Assembly (NCBI GenBank): GCA_963576785.1
Contig: OY756151.1
Location: 868,001-932,000, forward strand
DNA: 64,000 nucleotides
Reading direction: 5' to 3'
From: Chlorophyllum brunneum
Taxonomy: Eukaryota > Basidiomycota > Agaricomycetes > Agaricales > Agaricaceae
Position numbers and translations under genes: made by a program. Shown here in pieces: positions 12,840 to 26,484 of this stretch. Below the pieces are notes generated by a model. The model was not told the DNA's origin. It worked only from the letters and a program-made list of their open reading frames with translations, and did not search any database. Position 1 is the first letter of the stretch. Each line of letters begins with the position of its first letter.

Positions 12840-13794
12840 TTAAAGGTTGATGTTGATGGGAGTGCAACCAATGGCAATGATGCCATTCTGAGGCCACCAA
12901 TCAGCATCCAGATGACCCGCTTAGCCAATGGAGAAATACTCACGAAGTTGTTGTTTTGGCAGCATACCGGTTGCGCGGAGCTGTAAAAGTGAAGTAAAAA
13001 TAGTACATCAGCAACTGTGCCTTGTTCTAAAATTGGATTCTGAGCTGCTCGGGTGGCAAACCCGACGGAGCCGTTTCGAGTCTCGACAACTTGGTAGAGT
13101 ACGTCAAGCCACGAGCCCGGGCCCGATCAGACCCGGCTACTGAGCATGCGAGAAGGCCCACTATGCCATTAAAAAAAACTCACCAAGAGTTGCCCCCAAT
13201 GCCGATAATGCTTAAGGGGGAGCAGGTAATGCCGCTACGCAAACATATCAGCATGGTCATCAGAAATCCAAAAGTTTGGCAGACTTACACAAGGACGGTG
13301 AGGTCATTGAGGATGATGCCAAGGAGGCCGAGGATGAGACCAACGCCACTGGAGCTGGCGGCCTCGACGCTGTTGCCTATGTTCCAATAATGTCAACAAG
13401 CCCTTGAGATTTGCGATGATAAAAACTTACAGCATTGTAAATCGCCAGTGTTGCACTGACTAGCTGGGAGAGTAGTAGTAGATGGAGGAGAAGTCTACAG
13501 CGAGACAATGAATTCGCGACTTGGGTATGTAGGCACTTAACTTACGACAGTGACGGTTGTTCCAGGCTTGGTGGTGGTGACCGGGATAGTAGTAGTAACT
13601 GGTTGGGTGAGAGTGGTGGTAACAGTGACAGTGTGGCCATGACTGCAAAGACATTTAGTGTACTGAGTCTCAGCCCCGACGAACATGACCTACGAGACGG
13701 TCGTGTAGGTGTAGGGGTGACCACCAGGCATGGCGGCTGCGAAAGCAGCAAAAGCAACGTAGATATAAGCAAAGGCAGCGATGCGGGAGAACAT
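12840..13794 (-). CDS. class I hydrophobin (copy 1, 161 aa)
   Basis: Secreted, self-assembling amphipathic cell-wall protein. Seven exons: 13794-13694, 13642-13546, 13494-13431, 13376-13289, 13234-13184, 12980-12944, 12887-12840; the sum of 486 nt is in frame. Residues 1-22 form a hydrophobic signal peptide. A Thr/Pro-rich linker of about 50 residues with ITVT-like repeats follows, then the cysteine core. Eight cysteines are arranged C-x6-CC-x32-C-x12-C-x5-CC-x12-C-x7, the class I pattern. The long C3-C4 loop (x32) is hydrophobic, with GVGLILGLLG. Most introns are ~45-60 nt, but the one between exons 5 and 6 (12981-13183) is 203 nt. The cysteine core is the same length as in the copy at 17656-18232; this copy has a longer Thr-rich linker and two extra introns. 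The two genes flank beta-tubulin in the same orientation. Confidence 0.95.
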
Positions 13795-14922
13795 TTTGAA
13801 AAGTTGGGCTCAAGGAAGTTGAACAGCTGTTCGACTAAGGATTATGGTCAACCTTCTCCTTTTTATGTCGCAAGAAAGCTGATTATACGTAGGTAAACAT
13901 TGAAGAAAATCAGCCAATAATCGCCTTCACAGATCGAACGCCAGTTCCTGTGAAACAGATCCGATAATGATGGCCACATGCCTCACCTGGTGAGCCCCAA
14001 GTTCAAATAAAATTTTACCCTACGTTTTCCAGATTGGCCACAAGCCCTTTTGGGTATCTTGAATTTGACTGCTCGAATCGCCATCAAACGAAAAGAATAT
14101 CGATTGACATACCTGGGAGGACTTTCAGGAAGTTTTCGGCAGCAACTCAATTCCAACTCTTGCATGGCAGTTACGAAACTTGATTTCCCGGAATCGTGTC
14201 AAGTATCCGATTGGTTAACGTCAAGCCTTTGTCTATGGAAGACAACTTCTGAGCATCGGTCTGAAAAAAGTCGTGAATTCATTTGTCGAGTTATACCCAC
14301 CACTCAAAATTCGCCGCGAGATCACCATCGGTTCGAACTACCCGAAAGTAAAAGGCTGTGGACGTTTCCTCCCACTCCACAACAGCATGGATCGAGCTTT
14401 GAAGACCTTCAAGACAATCAATTGCGGTCAAATAACCCTGGGAGCGATATCGTCTATTGGCTAGGACATGTGTCTGGACCCGCACAGAATCCGCAAAAAT
14501 ACCATCTAATGATTATTCAAGACTTGTCCCGAAGCAAAACTACATCAGCGTTCGGATGTCTGTGATTGAACATAGGACTGGGCTTACAGCCTTAAACAAA
14601 CCCCGCATGGTACCCCTTGATTTTTTCCCCAGGTCTTTGACAGTTTGTAGGATAATTGGATAGCGCGACGAATGAGCTGGCACCTGGCACATGTAGCCGG
14701 TTGAAATGTTGACCATCCAAAGAAAAGGGTATTATTGTTTCCACCAAATAATCTGATTAAAGAGCTGTTTGCATTTAGGAGATCCGCGAAAGAAAAAAGA
14801 AATGGTTGGAAGAAATCATCAAGAACATGCGTAGGTAAGAAAGGGTCGTGAACAGTAAGGCAGACAGGCGATATCATGATGCGCCGAAACGGATGCCAGT
14901 TTTGGGACGGGACCAGCAAAGC
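13795..14922. other. intergenic, no supported gene
   Basis: Upstream region of hydrophobin 1 and downstream region of beta-tubulin. One plus-strand frame at 14050-14565 stays open for about 170 codons, but it matches no family I recognise, and I do not support it as a gene. Confidence 0.4.
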
Positions 14923-16889
<1,967 letters not shown>

Positions 16890-17655
16890 GCTATAGAGGG
16901 AAAGTCAGCATATCCAGAATAATCAAAGAAGTGGTACGACAACAACGCGACACAATAACGCGTTTTACAACGCACACCGACCATATTCGCAGCGAAGTCG
17001 CGTTGCACAGCGTTGCAGGAGGGGATGAAAACACTTACATTAAGGATTATGAGGGTAGGAAGAATGCAGAGGGTATGTCGTTTCAAGAAGGTGGATTGGA
17101 CACGAAGGCAAGAAAATGCTTGGACCAAGGGAGGACCTGAAATTTTCAAACTCAGATTGACACCCCGGTGGCGCGTGCGCAATTGACTCCTTTCCCCAAC
17201 ATCAATTTGTTTACCAATAACACACTCCTCGCCTTTGCCTCATGTCAGTTAATGGCGATGGTTATCTAAAACACACGGCTGTCTTAGGGTTGCGTCGTAT
17301 AGGCATGATGCTACAACCTGCAAAAGTTACGTGCGCCATTTTCGGAACCCAAATTGCGGAATCAAATGGTGTCTATATATGGCACCTGCAACTTGTAGGT
17401 CCATATCGATGCGCGATCGTATGTATCGATATCCTATCTGGCATACTATACGAATCAGCCAACCCCGACTCTTATGCGTGACTTTGTCTCCTACCGCTGT
17501 TGGTATCACCATACTTTATGTTCGTATGGAACCATTATGTGCTACTTGTGGAGCCGAACTCACTGCTTCCCGAATCTCGACGGCAAACTATATTTCCAGG
17601 TTAGCACTACGTTCATGTTTATTCCATTTGAGCCAGTCATACAGGAAATCACGAA
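16890..17655. other. beta-tubulin upstream region
   Basis: About 770 bases between the beta-tubulin ATG and the stop of hydrophobin 2. It should contain the beta-tubulin promoter. I see no convincing coding sequence. Confidence 0.4.
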
Positions 17656-18232
17656 TTACAGGTTAATATTGATCGGAACACAACCAATAGCAATAATACC
17701 ACTCTAAGGGTACTAAGGTAAATAAATGACTAATTTTGATATTGCTCAACTTACGAAGTTGTTGTTCTGGCAGCAAACGGGCTGGGTGTGGCACTCGTTT
17801 TGGCCAATCCCCAGGATATCGATCGGAGAGCAAGTTATACCTCTGATTATGAATCAGGCAGTTGAAAATCAAGGGAACACATCGATCCTCACACCAAGGC
17901 CTCAACGCCTTGGATCACCACACCAAGGAGACCCAAGAGCACACCCACGATACTGCCGTCGGACTGAACAGTCCTTTAATTGAAACTCACTAACAATAGA
18001 TAGACAATTACGCACTCTCTCGAGGGAATTGCAGCACTGTAGATTGCCGGTTCCGCACTGTGAGGCGGGAAGAGGTGTTGAAGTCGGCTAGCGAAGGACT
18101 TAACAACAATGCGAAGGGATGGATTTCGTCATAACGCACGTAGGGGGCGACGGTGACGGTTGTGGTCGCAGCCACGAAGACGGTGAATGCGAGGAAACCC
18201 ACCAAGAAGGTACGGTGGACGGAAGCCAACAT
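17656..18232 (-). CDS. class I hydrophobin (copy 2, 123 aa)
   Basis: Secreted surface-active wall protein. Five exons: 18232-18140, 18087-18016, 17963-17893, 17842-17755, 17703-17656; sum 372 nt. The signal peptide covers about residues 1-21 and a short Thr-rich spacer follows. The eight cysteines have the spacing C-x6-CC-x32-C-x12-C-x5-CC-x12-C-x7, identical to the copy at 12840-13794. The C-terminus GCVPININL mirrors GCTPININL of copy 1. The exon encoding the C4-C7 part is not split here, whereas copy 1 has the 203-nt intron at that place. Introns at the other core positions match between copies, so the pair arose by duplication. The N-terminal linker is much shorter than in copy 1. Confidence 0.95.
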
Positions 18233-19664
18233 TTTTTCACGATACTCACGATATCAAGATTCGGTTTCAGGCTTGCAGTTGGTGGAGCTAGGTAAATTTA
18301 CAACGCTTATATCCAATGCGTTTAGCGCTCCCCCTGTTCTGATATTCTGATAACTGTGAGTCCAGGAACGGGGATCGTTCGAAGATGAAAACTTGCGCGG
18401 TGGCCGGTGCACTGTCGTGTCATTTTTGACGCTGTGGGCCGAGTCTGGGTCTGTCCTCGGCTTGCAGGATTTTGACATAGGGTACGAAATTCTTGACATA
18501 TGACATGAGAGCTTTCGTTTCTCGGGATGAAAACCCCACCAATAACGTGTCGCCGGCCAGATGTACGGCGCACAAAACGCCTGGGCCGAATTGCAATGAT
18601 TGGCTTCTCATGTTTCGGGGCGGCGCACATGTAAGATTTATATTCTGGTCCTCGAGAAAGAGAAGATGTTCCTTTGACGATCCACCAATGATCCTGTTAT
18701 CCCCACGATGTCTCGAGAAAGCTGTCATGCCCAATCAAACATCTGATGCGATGGATTGAAAGCATGGGCCGTAAATCCCCCGGAATGTTGGCTGGGCATT
18801 TGTTTTCGCTTGTCCATTGACATGACCGGATGGAACAGACCCAGCCACCACCCTTTCTAAGTCCTCAGTCGTGGGTGGTCGCAGAACGTCTGGCGATGCG
18901 CGTTCACCGCGAGAAACTTCGCGAAGCTGCGTAGTGACACGACCTTGTCCCAACAACTCGGAAACAAAGGAAGGGCGACTTATCTACGCTGTCAAGGAAC
19001 CAGTGCCCTCTGTCCCATCCCACCGTATGGCACCAACAATCAAACCAGACCTCCTCAAGACCTCAGGCCTCAAGGATGGGCTTGCGTGTAAGTAGTCCAC
19101 TCGACTCCAGATGAGGTGCTTGGTGATTTCGCACTCGAGGATTCGCATCGAATACGACCAACACAAGGATCCACAAACAGCTGAGCGCGCGACCCTGGAC
19201 CGCCCTTCCCGATGTCAGCTATGCCGTCGGCTTGCAACCCAACATACGGTCACCAGCCACATTCTGTTAGTCTTTGGGTGTAGTCACCAGACCTCTTTTA
19301 AGTACACATGTCTGGGTAAAACAAATTTTGGAATTGAAAGAACGATGTTTACAATGAGACTATCTCATACAGGGAGACTGAGAGAATGTCATCTGGGAAG
19401 TCCCGTTGTGGAATCCGGCGCAGAAGGGCTAGCGGGGGGTGTGTGGTATACATATATCTAGCGTGTGAGGAACTGACTTCGGTTGTGGGGGGGATTCCGG
19501 AAGAGACTTACGTACGGGGGACGAGAAGTACGGAATTTTGACAGTTGCGAATGTTCATTAAAAGCACAGATCCATTGGAAAAAAACATCGCTATTGATGC
19601 AAAGGAAACAAAAGTGTGTAAACTAAGTCCATGCAAGGATAAAAGTCCATACTCAAAGGGTCCA
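18233..19664. other. intergenic, no supported gene
   Basis: About 1.4 kb upstream of hydrophobin 2 and downstream of the membrane-protein gene. Short frames only, on both strands, none with a recognisable domain. Confidence 0.4.
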
Positions 19665-22617
19665 TCAATCACGCAATCGCTCATAAGGGGTTTTATACTG
19701 AGACACCCAAGGGGGATATACCGTAGAACTGGCAGTTTGGAAGGCGATCTGTGAGGACGTCGAGTGTTGACTGAGCCGTTCATTATGTTCTCCTAGGAGA
19801 GCGCTCATAGCCTCATTACGACCCATCTCCATTCCGGGAAGACCTTCATCCACTTCGTCGGCCACAATGGCTCCTGTCCGCTTATCCAAACGGAACTTGA
19901 TGCCGCTCAATTTCTTCTCCAACTCTGCTTCATTGTCATAGGGCAGTAACAAATTCCCGAAACCTGACCGTGCGGTCAACGCCGTGATGGAAGCAATGGT
20001 TCCTGGTGGGGCAGCGAGTATTAGTTTCTTCTGTTGGCGATAGTTGATGAAGTGCGTAAATAGCCCCATAACCCCGATCGCGAGAAGACACAGGGCAAGG
20101 AAATGGCCGGGTAGAGGGCTGTATGATCAGATGATCCTCAGAACTTGCTTCCTTGCGTGGAGAGTAAAATCACTTACTCGATCCAAAGCCTGGGTAAATA
20201 AGATGACCTCTCCCCAGGTATTGTGGAATTGTTGTCCGCGAAATAGATCGATTGGGCGGATATCGTAAGATGTTGAGTCTGGTGATATCAATTCAATGGG
20301 GCTGACTTAAATGGAAGAGATTGGTTGATCTTACATATATTGTACTTGTTATATCTAACATCCCATTGGGAAGATCGAGCACCGCTTGTAGTCCTTCAGG
20401 TTTTCGCGTAGCGGTACGGAGGATAGTTCCCGGGACGCCTGAGCCAATCGCGGTCGCCCGCGCTTGGATGAAGAGATCGGTTGAAGGACTGAACAGGAGA
20501 CTGTGTATGCAGCATGAACACCATGGAAGTACGAAACGCCTTGGCGAAACACTCACCCGTTGTAAGCCCTCCCGTTGTTTGGCGGGCCTGTGACGGTGTT
20601 ATCGTGATTGAAATCCCCTGACATAGTACAACTGTCGATGCGCCCATCCTCCAAGTGCGCGGTTGCCGTGACAGAGAAAGGAAGGATAGTCGGAGCGCAG
20701 AAAACTGTCTTTGCTTCCGGCACCTTGTCCTGTCGGAAATGGAAAAACCTGATATCCCGCATCAACAGACGGATATCACGTGGTAGAAATAGGAAGGCAT
20801 ACCAGAACATAACAGGCGCGAAATCTATGGTGCCCCGCTGAGCGTTAGGACATGTAACATCGACTACGCCATATTGCTGGGTAGCTGCCTATGTCGATTG
20901 TCAGCTTGGGCGAGAACAGCGCAAACGATAAGTACTTGTGGATTAAACGTGACGTTCGTTCGAGGTGTGCAACCCTCGACCGAGACAGAAGTGAAGGTGA
21001 GGTTGGTGCTACCTGGCGATGGAACAACCTGAACGCTCTGCGCTGGATTGGCACAATTAACTTGGGTAGAAATTGCGGTTGTGTTGACTGTCAGAGTTGC
21101 GTTCAACCCGGGTCCCTCCGGAAACTATGGAATTGCGGTGAGATGCATGGATATTACTGTGATACGGTCGAATGCCTACTACGAAAGGAACGGTGGTCCA
21201 ATTATTAAACACGAAGGGAGGGTCCCCCAATCCATGAAGAGCAGCCGCATCAACATATCCAGCAGCAGCCAGAAATCCGTTCAACTGGTTTATGTCATTG
21301 GCATCCGCCAAGGCAATGGTTTTCAAGCTAGGTACATTTTCTCCTAAATAGAAATGAATCACAGGTTTGCGGGGACTTGCACAAGATATTGTTTACCATT
21401 AGCCTGCGGCATTTGCCTGATCTGAAAGATTGAACCGGCTTGACCATCCAGTGTGAGCCAAAGATACACCAACAAGGAGAGAATTACTCACCCAATGGCT
21501 GAAAAGAGTATGTGATAAAAGCTGTGAGTGTGGACAAGAATAAAATCCGGTGTTTGTGTTTGAGAGCAGCGAACAGGGAGAAGTAGGGGCTGACTGATGT
21601 CAAGGAAGATCTTTCTACTTGAGTAGTAGTATACTCACCCCTCGTAGATCTGACCATCTAAGTTAGAACTAATCAGCATATCGTAAAATAATGACATACA
21701 TAATCAAGCAGCAGGCTCTCCTCAGCTGAGGCATTGCCTCTATTAAGAGTGATGTATGGCTGGCGACCGACACATGAGCTTAAGGAAGTGTATCAATGGG
21801 TAATGTTACCTGAAACCACCGAACTACCCAATTGTGAGATCGGTATAGAATAGCATACGGAAGGATGATCCTAGAGAAGGAAAATTCAGTAGCATGTTCG
21901 CGGAGGACGGCGAGGCACTGCCACGAAGGCGAGCAAAAAAAGCGATAGTTCGGCATGATCGCAGCAACATTGGCAACCCCAACTCGAAGTCTTTCCACCC
22001 CGAAAGGCATTTGACGGGTCCGAGTGATCAGGCAGTGCAGCTGTTGCGAGGTGGCCTGACCTCTACCTATGTGGTTGGGATCAAGGATGCCAGAGTGGAC
22101 TCACATTGTTGGAATTATGGACTAGATTTTGGGTATTTCAGATTACATGGACGAGAGGGAATTAGGCTGAGGACATACAGTGAGGAATTGCCCGGATACT
22201 GTCCCAAAGACATTTACCGTCGGAACTTTGAAGCCTGGAGATAAAGTACCAAACACTGAGAATTGGCCCGATGCATGTATTACTGGGATCCATACCTCCT
22301 TGTTTATTTGAAAAGGCTATCGCAATTTCCATTCCAATCCCCATGGCTATGAACGTGAGAGGTGTACCGATGAGGAATATGAAGTGGGCATAAGGAGGTT
22401 GCTGAAGGGATCCAACCTTAGAATCAATAATCGTAATAGTATAGGTGGAACACACATATGGCTTAGGACGGCGGAGCCCCATCTCCTCCGGTCCTTGAAT
22501 GGTATCATTTGTGTCCCGAAAACGCTTGCTGCCGTCGCCACTAGGGCTCCTCTCGGAGAAAAGTGTGGGAGTTCCGCTCGTGATACGTGACATTGTTTGC
22601 CTCCGCGACTCTGCCAT
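19665..22617 (-). CDS. uncharacterised multi-span membrane protein (Agaricomycete family)
   Basis: Function unknown. It resembles a large family of multi-TM proteins of mushroom-forming fungi. The N-terminus at 22617 (MAESRRQTMSRITSG) is followed by a membrane segment FIFLIGTPLTFIAMGIGME and, after an intron, GFKVPTVNVFG. A further exon holds WVVRWFQ joined to PYITLNRGNASAEESLLLDY (near 21700), a family hallmark. A large extracellular-looking, Asn- and Cys-containing part follows (21362-20850, with NNWTTVPF and NATLTVNTTA), then FWYAFLFLPRDIRLL and a C-terminal cytosolic tail with GFGNLLLPYDNEAELEKKL and FRLDKRTGAIVADE. The last in-frame stop is at 19665. Introns are numerous and I did not fix every one, so the exon list is incomplete. 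The first clear junctions are AACAAG/GTATGG near 22312 and its acceptor near 22246. No enzymatic motif is visible. Confidence 0.7.
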
Positions 22618-22900
22618 CTTGTAAAACCAGACCAGGGCGCTCAGAGTCTGGAGAAACGGGAAGAGGAGTTTCGACTAATGGCAGAGATGATAGTAGAGTC
22701 AAAGAGCATCGCGAAGTCGGGCGTGGCAACGTGCACAGTGACCCATTGATGGTTGATGCGCTTTGTTGTGCTGTTCATTTCCTGTCCAAAATAACTTACA
22801 GCATAGCCTTCGGCTATTTATAGTTCATACCGGTTCATTGTTCAAGTACGTGATGCAAGCTAGCACCAGTGGTGTATATCGGGCCGCAGAGTAACACCCG

Positions 22901-24768
22901 TCAATAATCACTACCATAGTCGGTGTCACTATCATCGACGTCGTCGTTCCCAAAATTCTGAGCCGTATTGGAAACCTGAATGATATCGTTCGGGTCAAGT
23001 TCCTCATCAGAGTCTTCTGTGGTAGGCAAAGCGGACGGTCCAGCGTCGTCTGATTGTTCAGTCGCAGTCGTATGGCTCATTGAGCCCCTCCTTGAAGCAC
23101 GTTGTTCATCAATGGCAGCCCCAGATACCATCGAGTCCCAGACTTGGAAAATATACCTTATGGAGAAAGTCAGCCACGGAACAAAACTGAATTAAGGTGG
23201 ACCACCTTACCCTGCTTCGTTACCGGCACACCAGGTATTTCCATCTTCTAGAATGCCTAATTTTTCTGCAATGTCCCCTAAAAGCTTCACAGTCTGAGAT
23301 TGCATCATAGTCCAGTAAAGCGCTTGCACATCAACGATAAACACGGATGCACATCTCCGCGCTCGGGCTGACGGAGACCTCCGAATCGAGGAAGATTGCC
23401 AATTCAAACCTTCAGGATCAGATTTGATCCTTCGAGCTGGCGATTTCGATCGGTCGCGAGGTCGATGTTGACGTCGTTCGAAGTCGTCCGCAGCGCCATG
23501 GTGGTGTGCTCGGGTGTTGGAACTAGCTGACGACTGTCGCACATTTGGGGATTCCGGTTTGATCTGAAAACATGCTGAGGACACTATATTTCCATGAAGA
23601 TATATCGGTTACTATTTACCTTGTACCTGAGCAAGTCGGCGATTCCGGATTTCCAGTTTGAAGTATCCACTCCCAATTCGCGTAAAGCATTGCGGGACAG
23701 ATTTTCGTCGTGAACCAACAGAATGATTGGGTGGTCAGTCGACTCTCCTTGTAGTGCACTGAAAAACATTCCAGCCAAGGATGCGATATCTTCCTGGCTC
23801 TCTGTCCGGGTCGACCCGTGTTCAAATCGCTGGGCAATCAGTGAGCGATTGAAAACCTCGTTCAACATGGTGTACGTACAACTTCCCGGCGACCAGTTTT
23901 GAGTAAGCGGTCCTCCGCTCTGATAAGATGTACAGCAGAACTTTGCTTCAGCGATAACTGCGAGTCAAGTACATTAGCCTCTGCCCAGCCGTAATCAAGA
24001 GGGCGAGGTTCCCGCTGTCGTTCACTGTAAGCGCGGGTGTCGATAGCTCTCAAATTGCACGTGAAAGATAGGATACGGAGGTTCGGGGTCCAGGAAATAT
24101 CTGGGAGAGAATAAACAGTTGGATTGATCGTCTTTCGAAGCAAGCGATAAAGTACTCTGGAAGGGGATGAACGAGACAAGCTGCTTAGAGGAGAGAGCAT
24201 TCATACCTTCCATGTTCGAACTCCCCACGCGCAACCCCTTGGTTCCCATCGATATACGCCTTGTTTGCCTGGCTAGAATCCCATGGTTCCTCTTTCTTTC
24301 CCTTTCTTGCTTTTGGCTTCAGTTCTCCCAGCTTTTGCCGCAACTCGCTCGCTGAACTGAAGTAGATAGGAGAGACAGATTCGTAGTCGGCCACTGTGGT
24401 GGACTTGTAGGGCCTCCTATTTCCTCGCTTTTCAAAGGCGCTTGCTTGGCTATCAGCGAGTAGCAAATGGGATGACCCTTTGTGCTTGATTCCTGGAGAC
24501 TGTTGAGCTCTCCTTCTGGGTTTAGAGGAATAGGTTTACCGAGAACGAGCTCAAGGGGTTGGCTGTCGGTGGGACGAAGTGGCGAAGTTGATCCAGCAAG
24601 AAGGTCGACCAGCTTCTTATCATTCCAATCTCCTTCGAACCTAGGTCTGGTTTGAACGTTGGTGGACATGTCATAGCTAGTCAAACTCGTACCACCGTAT
24701 GTCGGGCCTGAAGCCGCCCAACTGATAGTACTTGGTAGTAGCCGGCATGCGGGTGAGTTGTGGTCCAA
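22901..24768 (-). CDS. uncharacterised protein, possible RNase H-fold (Gfd2/YDR514C-like)
   Basis: Family-level assignment only. The start used is 24768 (MDHNSPACRLLPS). Intron 1 is 24493-24539 (47 nt, in frame). Later exons carry WTPNLRILSFTCNLRAIDT, PRPLDYGWAEANVLD, NEVFNRSLIAQRFEHG and IILLVHDENLSRNALRELG. After an intron come an Arg/Ser-rich linker, then SVFIVDVQALYWTMMQS, LGDIAEKLGI and WCAGNEAG. The last exon reads YIFQVWDSMVSGAAIDEQR, followed by an acidic tail (SDEELDPND ... DYGSDY) with a stop at 22901. The D-x-Y, H-D and (C)AGNEA blocks resemble the RNase H-like domain of Gfd2-type fungal proteins, which is inference. The join near 23865 (RTPC to MLNEVFN) needs either an unrecognised intron or a frameshift, so a damaged gene cannot be excluded. 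It is divergent from the dioxygenase gene at 25188. Confidence 0.55.
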
Positions 24769-25187
24769 GGAAGCATGATGTCGTTCCTTTTAATATTAAA
24801 CTCTAGGTAGGGACATGGTTCGAATGATCAAGGAAGTTGGGTTATTTTTGAAACCCCGATCACATACCATGTGCTCTCCTTCTGCAACCTTTCCTTACCT
24901 CTTGTACCTGGATTTTGACCAGTGTCAGACATGATGCAGGATGGCCGTGACTTTCACTTTCAGTCCCTGGTGACGCGTGCGCGACAGACCGGGTAGCTAT
25001 CCCGCAATCGCGTTTCTCTACTGGAACACAGAACAGACATATGGAGCAACCAGATAGCTTCGAAGTCCGAGCCACATGGAGACGGCCTTGTGACCGACGG
25101 GACATTGCTATATAAGACGATGTCTTTGCCCACAGCTGAGGCCATCCTTTGACTCACCAGCAACAATCGAGACTAGCTCGATCACCT
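24769..25187. promoter_or_regulatory. divergent intergenic region
   Basis: About 420 bases between two divergently transcribed genes. It may act as a shared promoter region. I see no specific site that I can name. Confidence 0.35.
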
Positions 25188-26271
25188 ATGGCCATCGATA
25201 AATCGATCAAAGAAACCTATGAGGAACAAGGCTATGTCATTGTTCCGGGTTTGATCCCCCAGGAGAACTGGGATGATTTGGAAGCTGCTTGCGAGAGGGT
25301 TATCCAGAAAACTCGTGAAGGAACCTGGCCTCACCGCAGAACTGTTGGCAAGCAATTTCCGCCCTTTGGCGATGATAATCCCGATTCTTGGGGTGTACAG
25401 CACGTCATGCACCCACAATTGGGAGAACCCGCGTTTGGGAAATGGTATACCTCACCTACTTTGTTGGGTATTGTCAAGGAACTTCTGGGGTGTAGTGACG
25501 AAGAGTTGCAATTAGGTTAGTGCCATCGACCACCCACACAAGTGGTTACTGATCTTCCGGAAGAGTTATTTAATCTGCTCATCAATCCTTTGGGCCATGA
25601 TTTCGCTCTTCGTTGGCATCGAGATGATGTTAGTGAGAAGGCACCTGAAGAAGAAGAGCAGGATGCACTGAAAATCTGGCATTATGGGGTATGTGAAACA
25701 GTACGAATGATGAATACGCCTTCACGACAGGAATTAGGTACAATGGAATGCGTACGTTCCAACCCATCTTTTCTCCTCTGTCCCTGAAAATCTCCCCCTC
25801 TAGCGCACTTCATACCGATAGTTGCTTATACATTGTGCCTCGCTCGCACAAGAACGTGAGAACACCTGAACAACGCAAACTTTCGGAGACCGTGGACGCT
25901 CCGGAAAACCCTCTGGATATGCCTGGAGCAATACAAGTCGTGCTGCAACGTGAGTGCAGTTGGCATTATTGACCAACCGATGTAGTCTCAAAGCACCGAT
26001 AGCTGGGGAGACTGTATTCTACAACAGCAATATCCTGCACTGTGCCACTTACAGCTCTAAATCCCCTCGGGTCACATTGCACGGTTGCATCGGTGACATC
26101 AGGGGAGGATCCACGAGGGCTCGCAATATCCTTCAGCATGGCCTCGAGTGGATGAAGAGCAATGATTTCAGAGCTTCGCTCCCAGAAGATTGGAGAGCCA
26201 GGAAAATGCTCGATAATCTTCTGGTTATTCAAAACAACAATGGTCAAGTCGGCTACTCGCTCCAGAACTGA
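25188..26271 (+). CDS. phytanoyl-CoA dioxygenase (PhyH) family Fe(II)/2-oxoglutarate oxygenase
   Basis: Five exons: 25188-25515, 25564-25688, 25738-25751, 25804-25949, 25994-26271; sum 891 nt, 296 aa, typical length. The N-terminus EEQGYVIVPGLIP is the usual PhyH opening. The iron ligands are HxD in WHRDDV near residue 126 and the distal His in NILHCATYS near residue 218; the following RVTLHG supplies the Arg expected to bind 2-oxoglutarate. LYIVPRSHKNVRTPEQ is the core strand/loop. Exon 3 is only 14 nt and encodes VQWN plus two bases. The ATG at 25188 is used; a longer frame starting at a TTG upstream is not a likely start. The substrate cannot be read from sequence; fungal relatives act on diverse small molecules. 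Confidence 0.92.
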
Positions 26272-26484
26272 ATAATGAATTGTTGTCGATCTAACAAATG
26301 CAATTTTTTGTCCGCCCGTCTGCTCTGCATTCAGCTCCTGGTCATGCATGTCTTAGGTCTCACTCTCCCAATTCGATCGTTTATGCTGACATACCTCCCC
26401 GATCGTTGATTTAAAGCTTTGCTGACAGTCAGACAGCTTCTTCATCAACATCATAATCAACGACAACATCGAGAAAAACCCGCC

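Noticed and set aside
14050..14565. 171-codon plus-strand frame
   Set aside because: No homology that I recognise and no intron pattern; likely chance.
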